From assembly GCF_018141525.1 (NCBI RefSeq), contig NZ_CP064655.1, positions 3,306,275-3,370,274 on the forward strand: a DNA stretch of 64,000 bases, written 5' to 3'. Source of the stretch: Miltoncostaea marina (lineage in GTDB: Bacteria; Actinomycetota; Thermoleophilia; Miltoncostaeales; Miltoncostaeaceae). The position numbers were made by a program, and so were the translations under genes. Positions 41,723 to 50,392 of this stretch are shown one piece after another. The notes below the pieces were generated by a model that was not told the origin of the DNA, searched no databases, and saw only the letters and a list, made by a program, of their open reading frames with translations. Numbering within the stretch: the stretch's first letter is position 1; each line of letters begins with the position of its first letter.

Positions 41723-44072
41723 GCCCCTGCGCGTCCGGGTGGAGGGCGCCGCGCCGCTGTTCGCGCCGCGCGCCCGCTGGGTGCTGGAGACGCTCGCGGA
41801 GGGCGCCGGCCGCCCCGTCGCCTGGACCGACGGCCCCGCCGACCTCGTCTACGCGCCCGCCCGGCCGGACGCGGGCGTCTGGATCCCGGCCGACCCCGCG
41901 GCGCAGGCCTTCTTCGAGGGCGACCGGGCGTTCCCCGGCCCTTCGGTGCACCGCGCGCGCGGGCTGACCCTGCTGTTCCCGCCGTCGCACCCGGACGAGC
42001 CGCTGCCCGGCGACCTCGTGGCGAGCGCGTTCTACCTACTCGCGCGCTGGGACGAGCTGCGCGTGCCCGAGCGCGACCGCTTCGGCCGGCTGCCCCTGGC
42101 GGCCAGCGCCTTCGGGCGCATCGCGGGCCTCGACCTGGAGGACCCGCCGGTGGAGGGCTACATCGCGGCGCTGCGCGCGGCGCTGCGGATCGCCCCGCCC
42201 ACGAGCTGGGGGGTCGCGATCACGCACGACATCGACCGCATCCGGCGGCGCACGCCGAAGGGCCTGGCCGGCATCGCCCGCCGGCGCGGGCCCCGCGGGC
42301 TGGCCGCGGCGCTCGCCGGGCCGGACCCCTGGGACAACGTGCCGGACCTGCTCGAGGCGGCCTGGCGTCGCGGCACGAGCCCGACCGTCTTCCTGATCGG
42401 CCGCAACGCCCACCCGCTCGACGGCACCCCGCGGCGCACCTACGAGCGCGAGCGGGCCGCGCTCGCGGCCGCCGTGCGCGCAGCCGGCGGCGAGGTGGGC
42501 CTGCACGGGTCGTTCGGCGCGTCGGAGTCCGGCGCGGCGCTCGCCGCCGAGCTGGCGGCGCTGCGCGCCGAGGCCGGCCCGGTGGACGGCGTGCGCATGC
42601 ACTACCTGCGCTTCCGCTACCACGAGACGGTGCGCTGGCTCGAGGCCGCCGGCGCGGCCTACGACTCGAGCCTCGGCTTCAGCGAGGCCCCGGGGTTCGC
42701 GGCGGGCATCGCGCGGCCCTTCCGCCCGTGGCTCGTGGGCGAGGAGCGGCCGGCGCGGCTCACCCTGCTGCCGCTGGCGGTGATGGACACGACGCTGCAC
42801 TCGCGGCTCGGCCTGGACGCCGGCGCCGCCCGCGAGCGGGCGCTGCGGGTGCTCGAGCGCGTGCGCCTGGCCGGGGGGCGGGCCGCCCTGCTGTGGCACA
42901 ACACCTACCTGGCCGACGACCGCGCGCCGGGGTACGGCCCGCTGTGGGGCGAGCTGCTCGACGAGCTCGCCCGGCGCGGGGCGGCGCTCGGCCCGGCCGG
43001 GGCGCCGTCGCCGCCGCCCGGCGGGGCCCGCCTCGACGGGCGCCGGGTGGTGCACCTGACGAGCGTCCACCGGCCGCGCGACGTGCGCATCTTCCACAAG
43101 GAGGCGCGCGCCGCGGCCCGCGCCGGCGCCGCCGCCTGGGTGGGCGCCCCGCGCGAGCCCATCCCGCGCGCGCGCCGCCTCGCGGCCGGGTGGCGCCTCG
43201 CGCGCGCGGCCCGCGCGCGCGACGCCGACCTGTACCACGTGCACGACCCGGAGCTGCTGCCCGCGGCCCTGTGGCTGGCGCGCGCGGGCGGCGCGCCGGT
43301 CGTCTACGACGTGCACGAGTACCTCGGCCAGACCACCCGCACCAAGCGCTGGCTCCCCGCCCCGCTGCGACGCCCGCTGGCCCTCGCCGCCGAGCGCGCC
43401 GAGCGCGCGGCCGCCCGGCGCCTGGCCGGCGTCGTGACCGCCAACCCCGACCTCGCCGCGCGCTTCGCGGCCGGCGGCGCCCGCGCGGTGAGCGTGAGCA
43501 ACTCGCCGTGGACGGACGCGTTCCCCGAGCCGGCCCCCATGCCCGCCGATCCGGTCGTGCTCTACGTCGGCGGGCTCGGCCCACTGCGGGGCCTCGAGGT
43601 GATGCGGGCCGCGTTCCCGCTCGTGTCGGCGCCCGGCGCCAGGCTGGTGCTGGCCGGCCCCGGCGACCCCGGCGCGCTGCCGCCCGGCGCGGAGGCGATC
43701 GGCCGGGTCGACCACTCGGCCGTGCCCGGCCTGCTGGCGGCGTGCCGGGTGGCGTGGATCCCGCTGCAGCGCCACGGCAACTACGATCGCGCGGTGCCGA
43801 CGAAGCTCGTGGAGGCGATGGCCGCGGGGCGGCCCGTCGTCGCGGCCGACCTCGGCGTGATGGGCGCGATGGTGCGGGCGCACCGGTGCGGGCTGACCGT
43901 GCCGCCCGACGACCCGCGCGCCCACGCCGCCGCGCTCGACCGCCTGCTCGGGGACCCCGCCGAGGCCGCCCGCATGGGCGCGGCCGGGCGCGCCGCGTTC
44001 GCCGGCGGCCTCGGCTTCGAGGCCCAGGCGCGCGCGCTGACGGACCTCTACGCCGAGGTGATGCGCCCGTGA
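41715..44072 (+). CDS. Polysaccharide deacetylase-GT4 fusion protein
   Basis: A 785-residue two-domain protein. Residues ~1-160 form an N-terminal domain with FYLLARWDELRVPERDRFGRLP. Residues ~165-425 are a NodB-like deacetylase with THDID (Asp172, Asp174) and GLHGSFGAS; RMHYLRFRYHETVRWLE and DSSLGFSEAPGF complete the pattern. From residue 440 (DGRRVVHLTSVHRPRDVRIFHKEAR) a full GT4 enzyme follows, with VVYDVHEYLGQ and VPTKLVEAMAAGRPVVAADLG. The GTG lies within the last eight bases of the preceding gene. No membrane segment is seen, so both reactions should take place in the cytoplasm. Confidence 0.88.
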   Translation: MAEPLRVRVEGAAPLFAPRARWVLETLAEGAGRPVAWTDGPADLVYAPARPDAGVWIPADPAAQAFFEGDRAFPGPSVHRARGLTLLFPPSHPDEPLPGDLVASAFYLLARWDELRVPERDRFGRLPLAASAFGRIAGLDLEDPPVEGYIAALRAALRIAPPTSWGVAITHDIDRIRRRTPKGLAGIARRRGPRGLAAALAGPDPWDNVPDLLEAAWRRGTSPTVFLIGRNAHPLDGTPRRTYERERAALAAAVRAAGGEVGLHGSFGASESGAALAAELAALRAEAGPVDGVRMHYLRFRYHETVRWLEAAGAAYDSSLGFSEAPGFAAGIARPFRPWLVGEERPARLTLLPLAVMDTTLHSRLGLDAGAARERALRVLERVRLAGGRAALLWHNTYLADDRAPGYGPLWGELLDELARRGAALGPAGAPSPPPGGARLDGRRVVHLTSVHRPRDVRIFHKEARAAARAGAAAWVGAPREPIPRARRLAAGWRLARAARARDADLYHVHDPELLPAALWLARAGGAPVVYDVHEYLGQTTRTKRWLPAPLRRPLALAAERAERAAARRLAGVVTANPDLAARFAAGGARAVSVSNSPWTDAFPEPAPMPADPVVLYVGGLGPLRGLEVMRAAFPLVSAPGARLVLAGPGDPGALPPGAEAIGRVDHSAVPGLLAACRVAWIPLQRHGNYDRAVPTKLVEAMAAGRPVVAADLGVMGAMVRAHRCGLTVPPDDPRAHAAALDRLLGDPAEAARMGAAGRAAFAGGLGFEAQARALTDLYAEVMRP

Positions 44073-45283
44073 GCCGCATCACCTACGTCTCGCAGTACTT
44101 CGTGAGCGCCGACCAGCCGGGTGGCGTGCGCCACTGGCAGCACACCCGGGCCCTGGCCCGGGCGGGCCACGACGTGACCGTGGTCACCTCGTACGTGCAG
44201 CACAAGGAGCGCACGGTCCCCGAGCGCTACCGGGGCCGCCGGATGGTGCGCGAGACCGAGGACGGCCTCGACGTGTGGCGCACGTACTCGACGCCCGGGT
44301 ACGGACGCGACCTGCGGTCCCGCATCGCCAACTACGGCACGTTCGCGCTCTGGTCGGCGGTCGCCGGGGCGCGCGCGCCGCGCCCGGACGTGGTCGTGGC
44401 GTCCTCGCCGTCACTGCCCTCGGCGGCGGCGGCGGCCGCGATGGCCGCCGCCCGCGGCGCGCGCTTCGTGCTGGAGGTGCGCGACCTGTGGCCCGACTCG
44501 GCGATCGCGATGGGGCTCGTGCGCGACCGGCACACCATCCGCGTGGCGCGAACGCTCGAGTCCTACTGCTACCGGCGCGCGGACCGCATCGTGGCCCTCA
44601 CCGAGGGCATCCGTGACGGCATGGTGGAGCTGGGCGTGAGCCCGGCGAAGATCACGCTGATCACCAACGGGGTCGACCTGGAGATCGGCGCCCCCGACGG
44701 CCGCCCCGCCGACGTGCCGGTGCCCGGCGACGCCTTCGTCGCCATGTACGTCGGCGCCCACGGCACGTACAGCTCGCTCGAGACCGTGCTGGGCGCCGCC
44801 GAGCTGCTGCGCGACCTGCCCGGGGCACGGGTGGTGCTCGTGGGCAACGGCGACCGCAAGCCGTCGCTCGTGGAGGAGGCCCGCCGGCGCGGCCTGGACA
44901 ACGTGGTCTTCGCCGACCCGGTGCCGAAGCGCGACGTGCCGGCGTGGCTGGCCCGCGCCGACGCCTGCCTGCTGCCGTACCAGGACAACGAGCTGTTCGC
45001 CGGGGCGCTGCCCAACAAGGCGTTCGACTACCTCGGCGCCGGGCGGCCGATCGTGGCCGCGGCGCCCGCCGGCGAGCTGACCCGGATGGTCGAGCGGGCG
45101 GGCTGCGGGGTCGCCGTGCCGCCCGAGGACCCCGCCGCGCTGGCCGGCGCGATCCGCGCCCTGGCGTCCGACCCCGGCGGCGCGCGCCGGATGGGCGCCG
45201 CCGGGCGCGCCTACGCGCTCGAGCACTACGACCGGGCCGCGCTCGCCGAGCGCTTCGTGGCCGTCGTGGAGAGCGTTGCGTAG
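44069..45283 (+). CDS. GT4-family glycosyltransferase, WbuB-like
   Basis: A 404-residue GT-B enzyme: YVSQYFVSADQPGGVRHWQHTRALARAGHDVTVVTS, VLEVRDLWPDSAIAMG, LITNGVDLE and LPNKAFDYLGAGRPIVAAAPAGELTRMV. The EVRDLWPDS and PNKAFDYL segments are typical of WbuB/Cps-type fucosamine or similar transferases. GTG start overlaps the fusion gene. It is followed by the initiating sugar transferase. Confidence 0.92.
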   Translation: MSRITYVSQYFVSADQPGGVRHWQHTRALARAGHDVTVVTSYVQHKERTVPERYRGRRMVRETEDGLDVWRTYSTPGYGRDLRSRIANYGTFALWSAVAGARAPRPDVVVASSPSLPSAAAAAAMAAARGARFVLEVRDLWPDSAIAMGLVRDRHTIRVARTLESYCYRRADRIVALTEGIRDGMVELGVSPAKITLITNGVDLEIGAPDGRPADVPVPGDAFVAMYVGAHGTYSSLETVLGAAELLRDLPGARVVLVGNGDRKPSLVEEARRRGLDNVVFADPVPKRDVPAWLARADACLLPYQDNELFAGALPNKAFDYLGAGRPIVAAAPAGELTRMVERAGCGVAVPPEDPAALAGAIRALASDPGGARRMGAAGRAYALEHYDRAALAERFVAVVESVA

Positions 45284-45923
45284 CGCGGCCGCCCCGGGGC
45301 CGGTCGGGGGCCGGGCCAAGCGCGCGCTCGACCTCGCCGTGGCCCTGCCGCTCGCCCTGCTGCTGACGCCCGCCATGCTGGCGATCGCCGTCTGGATCCG
45401 TCGCGACTCGCCGGGGCCGGCGCTCTACCGGCAGGAGCGGATCGGCTACGCGGGGCGGCCCTTCCGGCTGCTGAAGTTCCGCACGATGGTGGTCGGCGCC
45501 GAGCACATGGGCGCCGGCCTCGCCGTGACCCACGACGACGACCGCATCACGCGGGCCGGCGCGGTCCTGCGTCGCCTGTCGCTGGACGAGCTACCGCAGC
45601 TCTGGAACATCGTCGCCGGCGACATGAGCCTGGTGGGCCCGCGTCCCACCGTCGCCGCGCAGGTGGAGCGCTACGACGCCCGCCAGCGCCGGCGCCTGCT
45701 GGCCCGCCCCGGGCTGACCGGTGCCGCCCAGGTGAGCGGGCGCAACGCCATCCCCTGGTCAGAGCGCATCGAGATCGACCTCGCCTGGATCGACGGCTGG
45801 AGCATGGGCCGCGACCTGGCCGTCCTCGCCCGCACCGCGTGGGTCGTGCTGCGCCGCGAGGGCACGTACAAGGGCCCGCGCGGCGGGTTCGACCTCCCCG
45901 GACCCGGAGCCGCCGATGGCTGA
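45276..45923 (+). CDS. Initiating sugar-phosphate transferase (bacterial sugar transferase, WcaJ/PglC-like)
   Basis: A 215-residue monotopic membrane enzyme. A basic start and re-entrant helix (KRALDLAVALPLALLLTPAMLAIAVWIRRDSPGPALYRQERIG) are followed by FRLLKFRTMVVGAE, LRRLSLDELPQLWNIVAGDMSLVGPRP (catalytic Asp-Glu) and RPGLTGAAQVSGRN. It moves a sugar phosphate from UDP-sugar to undecaprenyl phosphate, starting the repeat unit. The start is a TTG overlapping the previous stop by eight bases. Confidence 0.95.
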   Translation: MRSAAAPGPVGGRAKRALDLAVALPLALLLTPAMLAIAVWIRRDSPGPALYRQERIGYAGRPFRLLKFRTMVVGAEHMGAGLAVTHDDDRITRAGAVLRRLSLDELPQLWNIVAGDMSLVGPRPTVAAQVERYDARQRRRLLARPGLTGAAQVSGRNAIPWSERIEIDLAWIDGWSMGRDLAVLARTAWVVLRREGTYKGPRGGFDLPGPGAADG

Positions 45924-46923
45924 CGTCAACGTCCTCCTGACCTGCGCTGGCCAGCGCGTCGACATCGTCCGGGCGTTCCGGGCGGTGCTCGGCGGCGACG
46001 GCCCCCACCGCGGCCGCGTGCTGGTGAGCGACCTCGACCCGCTGTCGCCGGCGCTGTTCGCCGCCGACGCGGTCGTGGAGCTGCCCGCCGTGTCGGACCC
46101 CGGCTACGGGGCCGCCGTGGCGGAGGCCTGCCGGGCGGAGGGCGTGCGGGCGGTGCTGCCGCTGACCGACCTCGATCCCGTGGTGCTCGCGCAGGCCGCC
46201 GAGGGCATCCGCGCGGCCGGCGCGCAGGTGTTCCTGCCCGACGCCCACGTCGCCCTCGGCTGCCAGGACAAGTGGGAGTGCCACCTCATGCTGCAGGCGC
46301 ACGGCCTGCCGTCGCCGCCCACCTGGCTGCCCGACGAGGTCGACCCCGCCGAGCTGCCCTACCCGGTACTGCTCAAGCCGCGCCTGGGCTTCGCCGGGCG
46401 CCACATCCACCGCTGCGCCGATCCCGACGAGCTCGCGTTCTTCCGCCGCTACAGCCCGGCCGAGAGCGTGGTGCAGCGGGCGCTGCCCGGCCTGGAGTTC
46501 AGCATCGACTGCCTCGGCGACCTCGACGGGCGCGCCCTCGGCGCGGTGCCGCGGGCGATGATCCAGAGCAAGGGCGGCGAGCAGATCAAGGGCGAGACCC
46601 TGGACGACCCGCAGCTCGTGGAGCTGGCGGCGGCGACGGTCGAGGCGCTGCGGCTGGCGGGCCCGAGCACCATCCAGTGCTTCCGCGAGGACGGGCGGGT
46701 GCTCGGCATCACCGACATCAACACCCGCTTCGGCGGCGCCTTCCCGCTGCCCCAGGCGGCCGGCGCCGGGTACCCGGCCGCCATCGTGGCGATCGCCGCC
46801 GGCGAGCGGCCCGCGCCGCGCCTCGGCGAGCACCGGCCGGGCGTGGTGATGACCCGCTTCCTCGACCAGACGATCCTGGAGCGGGGGGCGGCGGGGCTCG
46901 CCCCGGTCCGCCCCGTGGTCTAG
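45916..46923 (+). CDS. ATP-grasp protein, carbamoyl-phosphate-synthase-like
   Basis: A 335-residue ATP-grasp enzyme: VLLTCAGQRVDIVRAF start, VLVSDLDPLSPA, PYPVLLKPRLGFAGRHIHRC (ATP-binding Lys), GLEFSIDCLGD and ITDINTRFGGAFPLPQAAGAGYP (metal-binding Asn). It is of the type found in polysaccharide loci near sugar transferases. It differs from the ATP-grasp protein at 40550. The ATG overlaps the sugar transferase gene by eight bases. Its TAG stop forms part of a TAGGGT box for the next gene. Confidence 0.87.
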   Translation: MADVNVLLTCAGQRVDIVRAFRAVLGGDGPHRGRVLVSDLDPLSPALFAADAVVELPAVSDPGYGAAVAEACRAEGVRAVLPLTDLDPVVLAQAAEGIRAAGAQVFLPDAHVALGCQDKWECHLMLQAHGLPSPPTWLPDEVDPAELPYPVLLKPRLGFAGRHIHRCADPDELAFFRRYSPAESVVQRALPGLEFSIDCLGDLDGRALGAVPRAMIQSKGGEQIKGETLDDPQLVELAAATVEALRLAGPSTIQCFREDGRVLGITDINTRFGGAFPLPQAAGAGYPAAIVAIAAGERPAPRLGEHRPGVVMTRFLDQTILERGAAGLAPVRPVV

Positions 46924-46926
46924 GGT
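46921..46926 (+). promoter_or_regulatory. Putative -10 box of the Wzz-like gene (leaderless)
   Basis: TAGGGT begins on the TAG stop of the ATP-grasp gene and ends eight bases before the GTG at 46935. It could start a separate message for the Wzz-propeller-flippase group. Confidence 0.4.
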
Positions 46927-46934
46927 CCGCCGTC

Positions 46935-47771
46935 GTGGATCGCGAGATCACCCTCAGGGACTACGGCCGCGTGCTGTGGAGCGGCCGCTGGCTGATCCTC
47001 GTCGCCACCGTCGCCGCCGCGGTCGTCGGGCTGCTGCTGACGTTCGCGACGACCACCACCTACCGCGCCACGGCCGAGCTGTTCGTGGGCCAGGCCACCA
47101 CCGTCTCCGGCACCCCGGTGTCGACGCCGGGCACGAACCCGGCGCTCGTCAGCACGGTGCTGGCCGGCGACGAGCTGGTGCGCCGGGTGGCCGAGGAGAT
47201 CGGCGTGCGGCCGGGCCGGGTGCGCCGGGGCGTGGACCTGACCGCGCCGCGCGCGCCGGGCGGCTCGGTGGGCAACCTGCCGACGGTCGTGACCGTCACG
47301 TTCACCGACGAGGACCGCGACGTCGCCCTGCGCGGCGCCAACGCGTACGCGGAGGCGATCCTCGCCGAGGCGGACGAGGGCTTCGAGGTGATCATCTCCA
47401 ACTACCGCCAGGGCGTGGAGCAGGCCGAGCGCGACGTGGAGCGCCTGCAGCGCGACATCGCGCGCTACACGCGGCAGCTCGCCGAGGCGCCGGGCGGCGA
47501 CCGCCAGCTCGCGCTGCAGGCGCTGCTGCAGAGCGCCGGCCAGCAGCTGCAGATCGCCAACACGGAGCTGACCACGCAGAAGCTGAACCTGGTCAAGGAG
47601 AACCAGTTCCAGCCCAAGATCATCTCGCTGGCGAGCGACCCGAGCTCGTCGGGCAGCCTGCCCAACCGGGCCCGCAGCGTCGTGCTCGCCGCGGTGATCG
47701 GCTTCGTGATCGGGGTGATCGTCACCTTCGTGTGGCGCGGGAGCCCGGCCGGTCGTGCGGGGCGCGAGTAG
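46935..47771 (+). CDS. Wzz-type chain-length regulator / capsule export co-polymerase
   Basis: A 278-residue protein with two membrane helices (about 19-40 and 245-265) enclosing an external coiled-coil domain. It begins REITLRDYGRVLWSGRWLIL, has the Wzz-like TTTYRATAELFVGQ after the first helix, and a long helical segment (EQAERDVERLQRDIARYTRQLAEA). No C-terminal tyrosine-kinase domain is present. It sets polymer length together with a Wzy-like polymerase. Confidence 0.9.
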   Translation: MDREITLRDYGRVLWSGRWLILVATVAAAVVGLLLTFATTTTYRATAELFVGQATTVSGTPVSTPGTNPALVSTVLAGDELVRRVAEEIGVRPGRVRRGVDLTAPRAPGGSVGNLPTVVTVTFTDEDRDVALRGANAYAEAILAEADEGFEVIISNYRQGVEQAERDVERLQRDIARYTRQLAEAPGGDRQLALQALLQSAGQQLQIANTELTTQKLNLVKENQFQPKIISLASDPSSSGSLPNRARSVVLAAVIGFVIGVIVTFVWRGSPAGRAGRE

Positions 47772-49176
47772 GGCCGGCGCGGCGCTCGCCACCGCCCTCG
47801 GCCTGCTGGCCGCCGGGTGCGGCGGCGGGGGCGGCGGCGACGGCGCGGCCTCCTCGGCGGAGCCGCCGGCCACGGTCCCGGCGCCCGCGGGGACCGTGGA
47901 CGTGCGGGTGGTCGACGGCGACACCGGCGAGCCGGTCGCCGGCGCCGTCGTGACCGGCTTCCGCGGCACGACGCGGGTCGCGCGCACCACCTCGGGCGCG
48001 GACGGCCGCGCCGCGGTGCCGGAGGGCACGCGCGTCGTGCGGGCGAGCGCCGCCGGGCGCTCGCCGCGCCCCGCCCGGGCGCGGGTCGCCGGCGCCTCGG
48101 TGGAGGTCGAGCTCTACCAGCCGGCCCTGCAGAGCCCCGAGTACGGCGGCGGGCCCGAGCGCGACCGGCACGTGCCCGGCGCCGGGACCGGCGACGTGCC
48201 GCGGGGGCGCCCGGCGTGGACCTGGGAGAGCCGGACGCTGCTGGAGTTCCCCCCCGCCGTGAGCGAGGGGCTCGTGGCGATCGGCAACAACGCCGGCCGC
48301 ATCTACGCGCTCGACGCCGACACCGGCGAGCTGCGCTGGGCGCGCCGTCAGCCGGGCGAGGTGGCCTCGACGCCCGCGATCGCCGGCGGCCGCGTGTTCC
48401 TCGCCTCCATGAGCGGCCGCCTGACCGCGTACACCGCGGGCGCCGGGCGGCGGGTGTGGCAGCACGACACGGGCAGCCCGATCGAGAGCTCGCCGCTGGT
48501 CCACGAGGGCCTCGTCTACGTGGGCGACTGGAGCGGCACCCTCTCGGCCGTCGACGCGGCCACGGAGCGGGTGCGCTGGACCTGGGAGGCCGGCGCCGAC
48601 ATCAAGGGCAGCGTCGCGCTGGCGGGCGGCCTGATCGTCGTCGGCGACTACGGCGGGCGGGTGCACGCGCTCGACCCGCGCACCGGCGCCGTGCGGTGGC
48701 GGTACGCCGGCGGGCAGCGCTTCTACGGCGGGCCCGCGGTCTCCGGCGACACGATCGTGATCGGCGACGTCGGCGGCGCGGTGATCGCGCTCGACGCCGG
48801 CACGGGGGCCGAGCGCTGGCGCCACCGCGCGGGCGGCTACGTCTACTCCACCGCCGCCATCGCCGACGGCGCCGCCTTCATCGGCTCCTACAGCGGCCGC
48901 TTCGAGGCGCTCGACCTGCGCACGGGCGCCGTGCGCTGGTCGTTCGACGCGGGCGAGCGCATCTCCGGCTCGGCCACCGTCGTCGGGGACGTCGTCTACA
49001 CCTCGGTCCTCTACCGCCCGGGCGCGCCTCGCCGCACCTTCGGGCTCGACGTCGGCACCGGCGCCGTGCGCTGGCGCGGGGACGACGGGCGCTACTCGCC
49101 CGCGGTCGCGGCGGGCCGCACCCTCTACATGGTCGGGGTCAGGACCCTCCGTGCCCATCGGCCGGCGTCGCCGTAG
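47755..49176 (+). CDS. PQQ-type beta-propeller lipoprotein
   Basis: A 473-residue protein with a lipobox (LGLLAAGC) after a short signal peptide, a Gly/Ser linker, a carboxypeptidase-regulatory-like beta domain (residues ~45-120; VRVVDGDTGEPVAGAVVTGF), and a PQQ-like propeller with seven blades of the form GLVAIGNNAGRIYALDADTGELRW. The blades lack the residues that bind PQQ in dehydrogenases. It is held on the outer face of the membrane. It overlaps the Wzz-like gene by 17 bases and is followed by a paralogue. Confidence 0.85.
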   Translation: MRGASRAGAALATALGLLAAGCGGGGGGDGAASSAEPPATVPAPAGTVDVRVVDGDTGEPVAGAVVTGFRGTTRVARTTSGADGRAAVPEGTRVVRASAAGRSPRPARARVAGASVEVELYQPALQSPEYGGGPERDRHVPGAGTGDVPRGRPAWTWESRTLLEFPPAVSEGLVAIGNNAGRIYALDADTGELRWARRQPGEVASTPAIAGGRVFLASMSGRLTAYTAGAGRRVWQHDTGSPIESSPLVHEGLVYVGDWSGTLSAVDAATERVRWTWEAGADIKGSVALAGGLIVVGDYGGRVHALDPRTGAVRWRYAGGQRFYGGPAVSGDTIVIGDVGGAVIALDAGTGAERWRHRAGGYVYSTAAIADGAAFIGSYSGRFEALDLRTGAVRWSFDAGERISGSATVVGDVVYTSVLYRPGAPRRTFGLDVGTGAVRWRGDDGRYSPAVAAGRTLYMVGVRTLRAHRPASP

Positions 49177-50392
49177 GCTCCTCGCGATCGGGGGCGCCGC
49201 CCTCGCGCTGCTGATCGTGGCGGCGGCGGTGCTGGCGCTCGGCGTCCGCGGCGGCTGGTTCGACGAGGGCAGCGTCGAGGGCACGACGGAGGGCTTCGAG
49301 CCCGAGGAGGCGCCCCGCGGCGCCGCGCGCACCGGGGTCTGGCCGGAGTGGGGCTTCGACGCCCGCCGCACGCGGGCGAACCCGGCCCTCGACCTGCGGC
49401 CGCCGTTCCGGCGCGACTGGACCTACGACGCCGGCTCGCTGCTGGAGTTCCCGCCGGTGATCGGCGACGGACGCGCGATCGTCGGCTCCAACGCCGGGCT
49501 GGCGATCGCGGTCGACCTCGAGGACGGCCGCGAGCTGTGGCGCACGCCGCTGCGCGGCAGGGTCGCGTCGTCGCCCGCGTTGTCGGGGGACCTCGCGATC
49601 TTCACCACCATCCGCGGCGACGTGATCGCCCTCGACGCCGCGACCGGCCGGCGCGTCTGGCGGCGCGACGCCGGCGCCGCGGTCGAGTCGTCGCCGCTCG
49701 TGGTCGACGGCGACCTGTTCGTCGGCACGCTGGCGGGGCGCGTGCTGCGCCTCGACGCGCGCACGGGCGGCGTGCGCTGGGCCGTGCGGGCGAGCGGCGA
49801 CGTGAAGGCCTCCCTGGCCCTCGCCGGCCCGAACGTGGTGGTGGGCGACTACGCCGGCCGGGTGACCGCGTTCCGCCGCGCCGACGGCCGCGTGGCCTGG
49901 CGCACCGTGAGCCCCGGGCCGGCCCTGCGCGGCGCGGGCCGCTTCTACGCCGGGCCCGCCGTGGCGTACGGCCGCGTCTACATCGGCAACGTCAACGGGC
50001 GCGTGCTCGCGCTCGACCGCGACACGGGCGAGGTCGCCTGGGTGCGCGTGCTCGACGACTACGTCTACTCGAGCGCCGCCGTGGCCGGCCGGACGGTCTA
50101 CGTGGGCTCGTACGACCACCGCCTGCACGCCCTCAACGCCGTCACCGGCCGGGAGCGCTGGAGCTTCGACGCCGGCGAGCGCATCTCGGGCTCGCCGTCG
50201 GTGATCGGGGACGTCGTCTACGTCTCCACGCTCGCCCGCGACCCGGCCGACGGCCGCACCTTCGCGCTCGACGCGCGGACGGGCGAGCGCCTCATGACCT
50301 TCCCCGACGGCCGCTACAGCCCGGCCGTCGCCGTGGAGGGCCTCCTCGTGATGACGGGGGTGCGCCGCCTCTACGGGCTCGTCCCCCGGTGA
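49151..50392 (+). CDS. Membrane-anchored PQQ-type beta-propeller, paralogue
   Basis: A 413-residue protein with one N-terminal membrane helix (LLAIGGAALALLIVAAAVLALGV), then a seven-blade PQQ-type propeller (e.g. AIVGSNAGLAIAVDLEDGRELWRT). Many blades match the preceding lipoprotein, including GSLLEFPPVIGDG versus RTLLEFPPAVSEG, SSPLV and SFDAGERISGS, so the two arose by tandem duplication. The anchor changed from lipid to helix, and the N-terminal beta domain was lost or never gained. Position between Wzz and the flippase suggests a role in export. Confidence 0.85.
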   Translation: MPIGRRRRRLLAIGGAALALLIVAAAVLALGVRGGWFDEGSVEGTTEGFEPEEAPRGAARTGVWPEWGFDARRTRANPALDLRPPFRRDWTYDAGSLLEFPPVIGDGRAIVGSNAGLAIAVDLEDGRELWRTPLRGRVASSPALSGDLAIFTTIRGDVIALDAATGRRVWRRDAGAAVESSPLVVDGDLFVGTLAGRVLRLDARTGGVRWAVRASGDVKASLALAGPNVVVGDYAGRVTAFRRADGRVAWRTVSPGPALRGAGRFYAGPAVAYGRVYIGNVNGRVLALDRDTGEVAWVRVLDDYVYSSAAVAGRTVYVGSYDHRLHALNAVTGRERWSFDAGERISGSPSVIGDVVYVSTLARDPADGRTFALDARTGERLMTFPDGRYSPAVAVEGLLVMTGVRRLYGLVPR

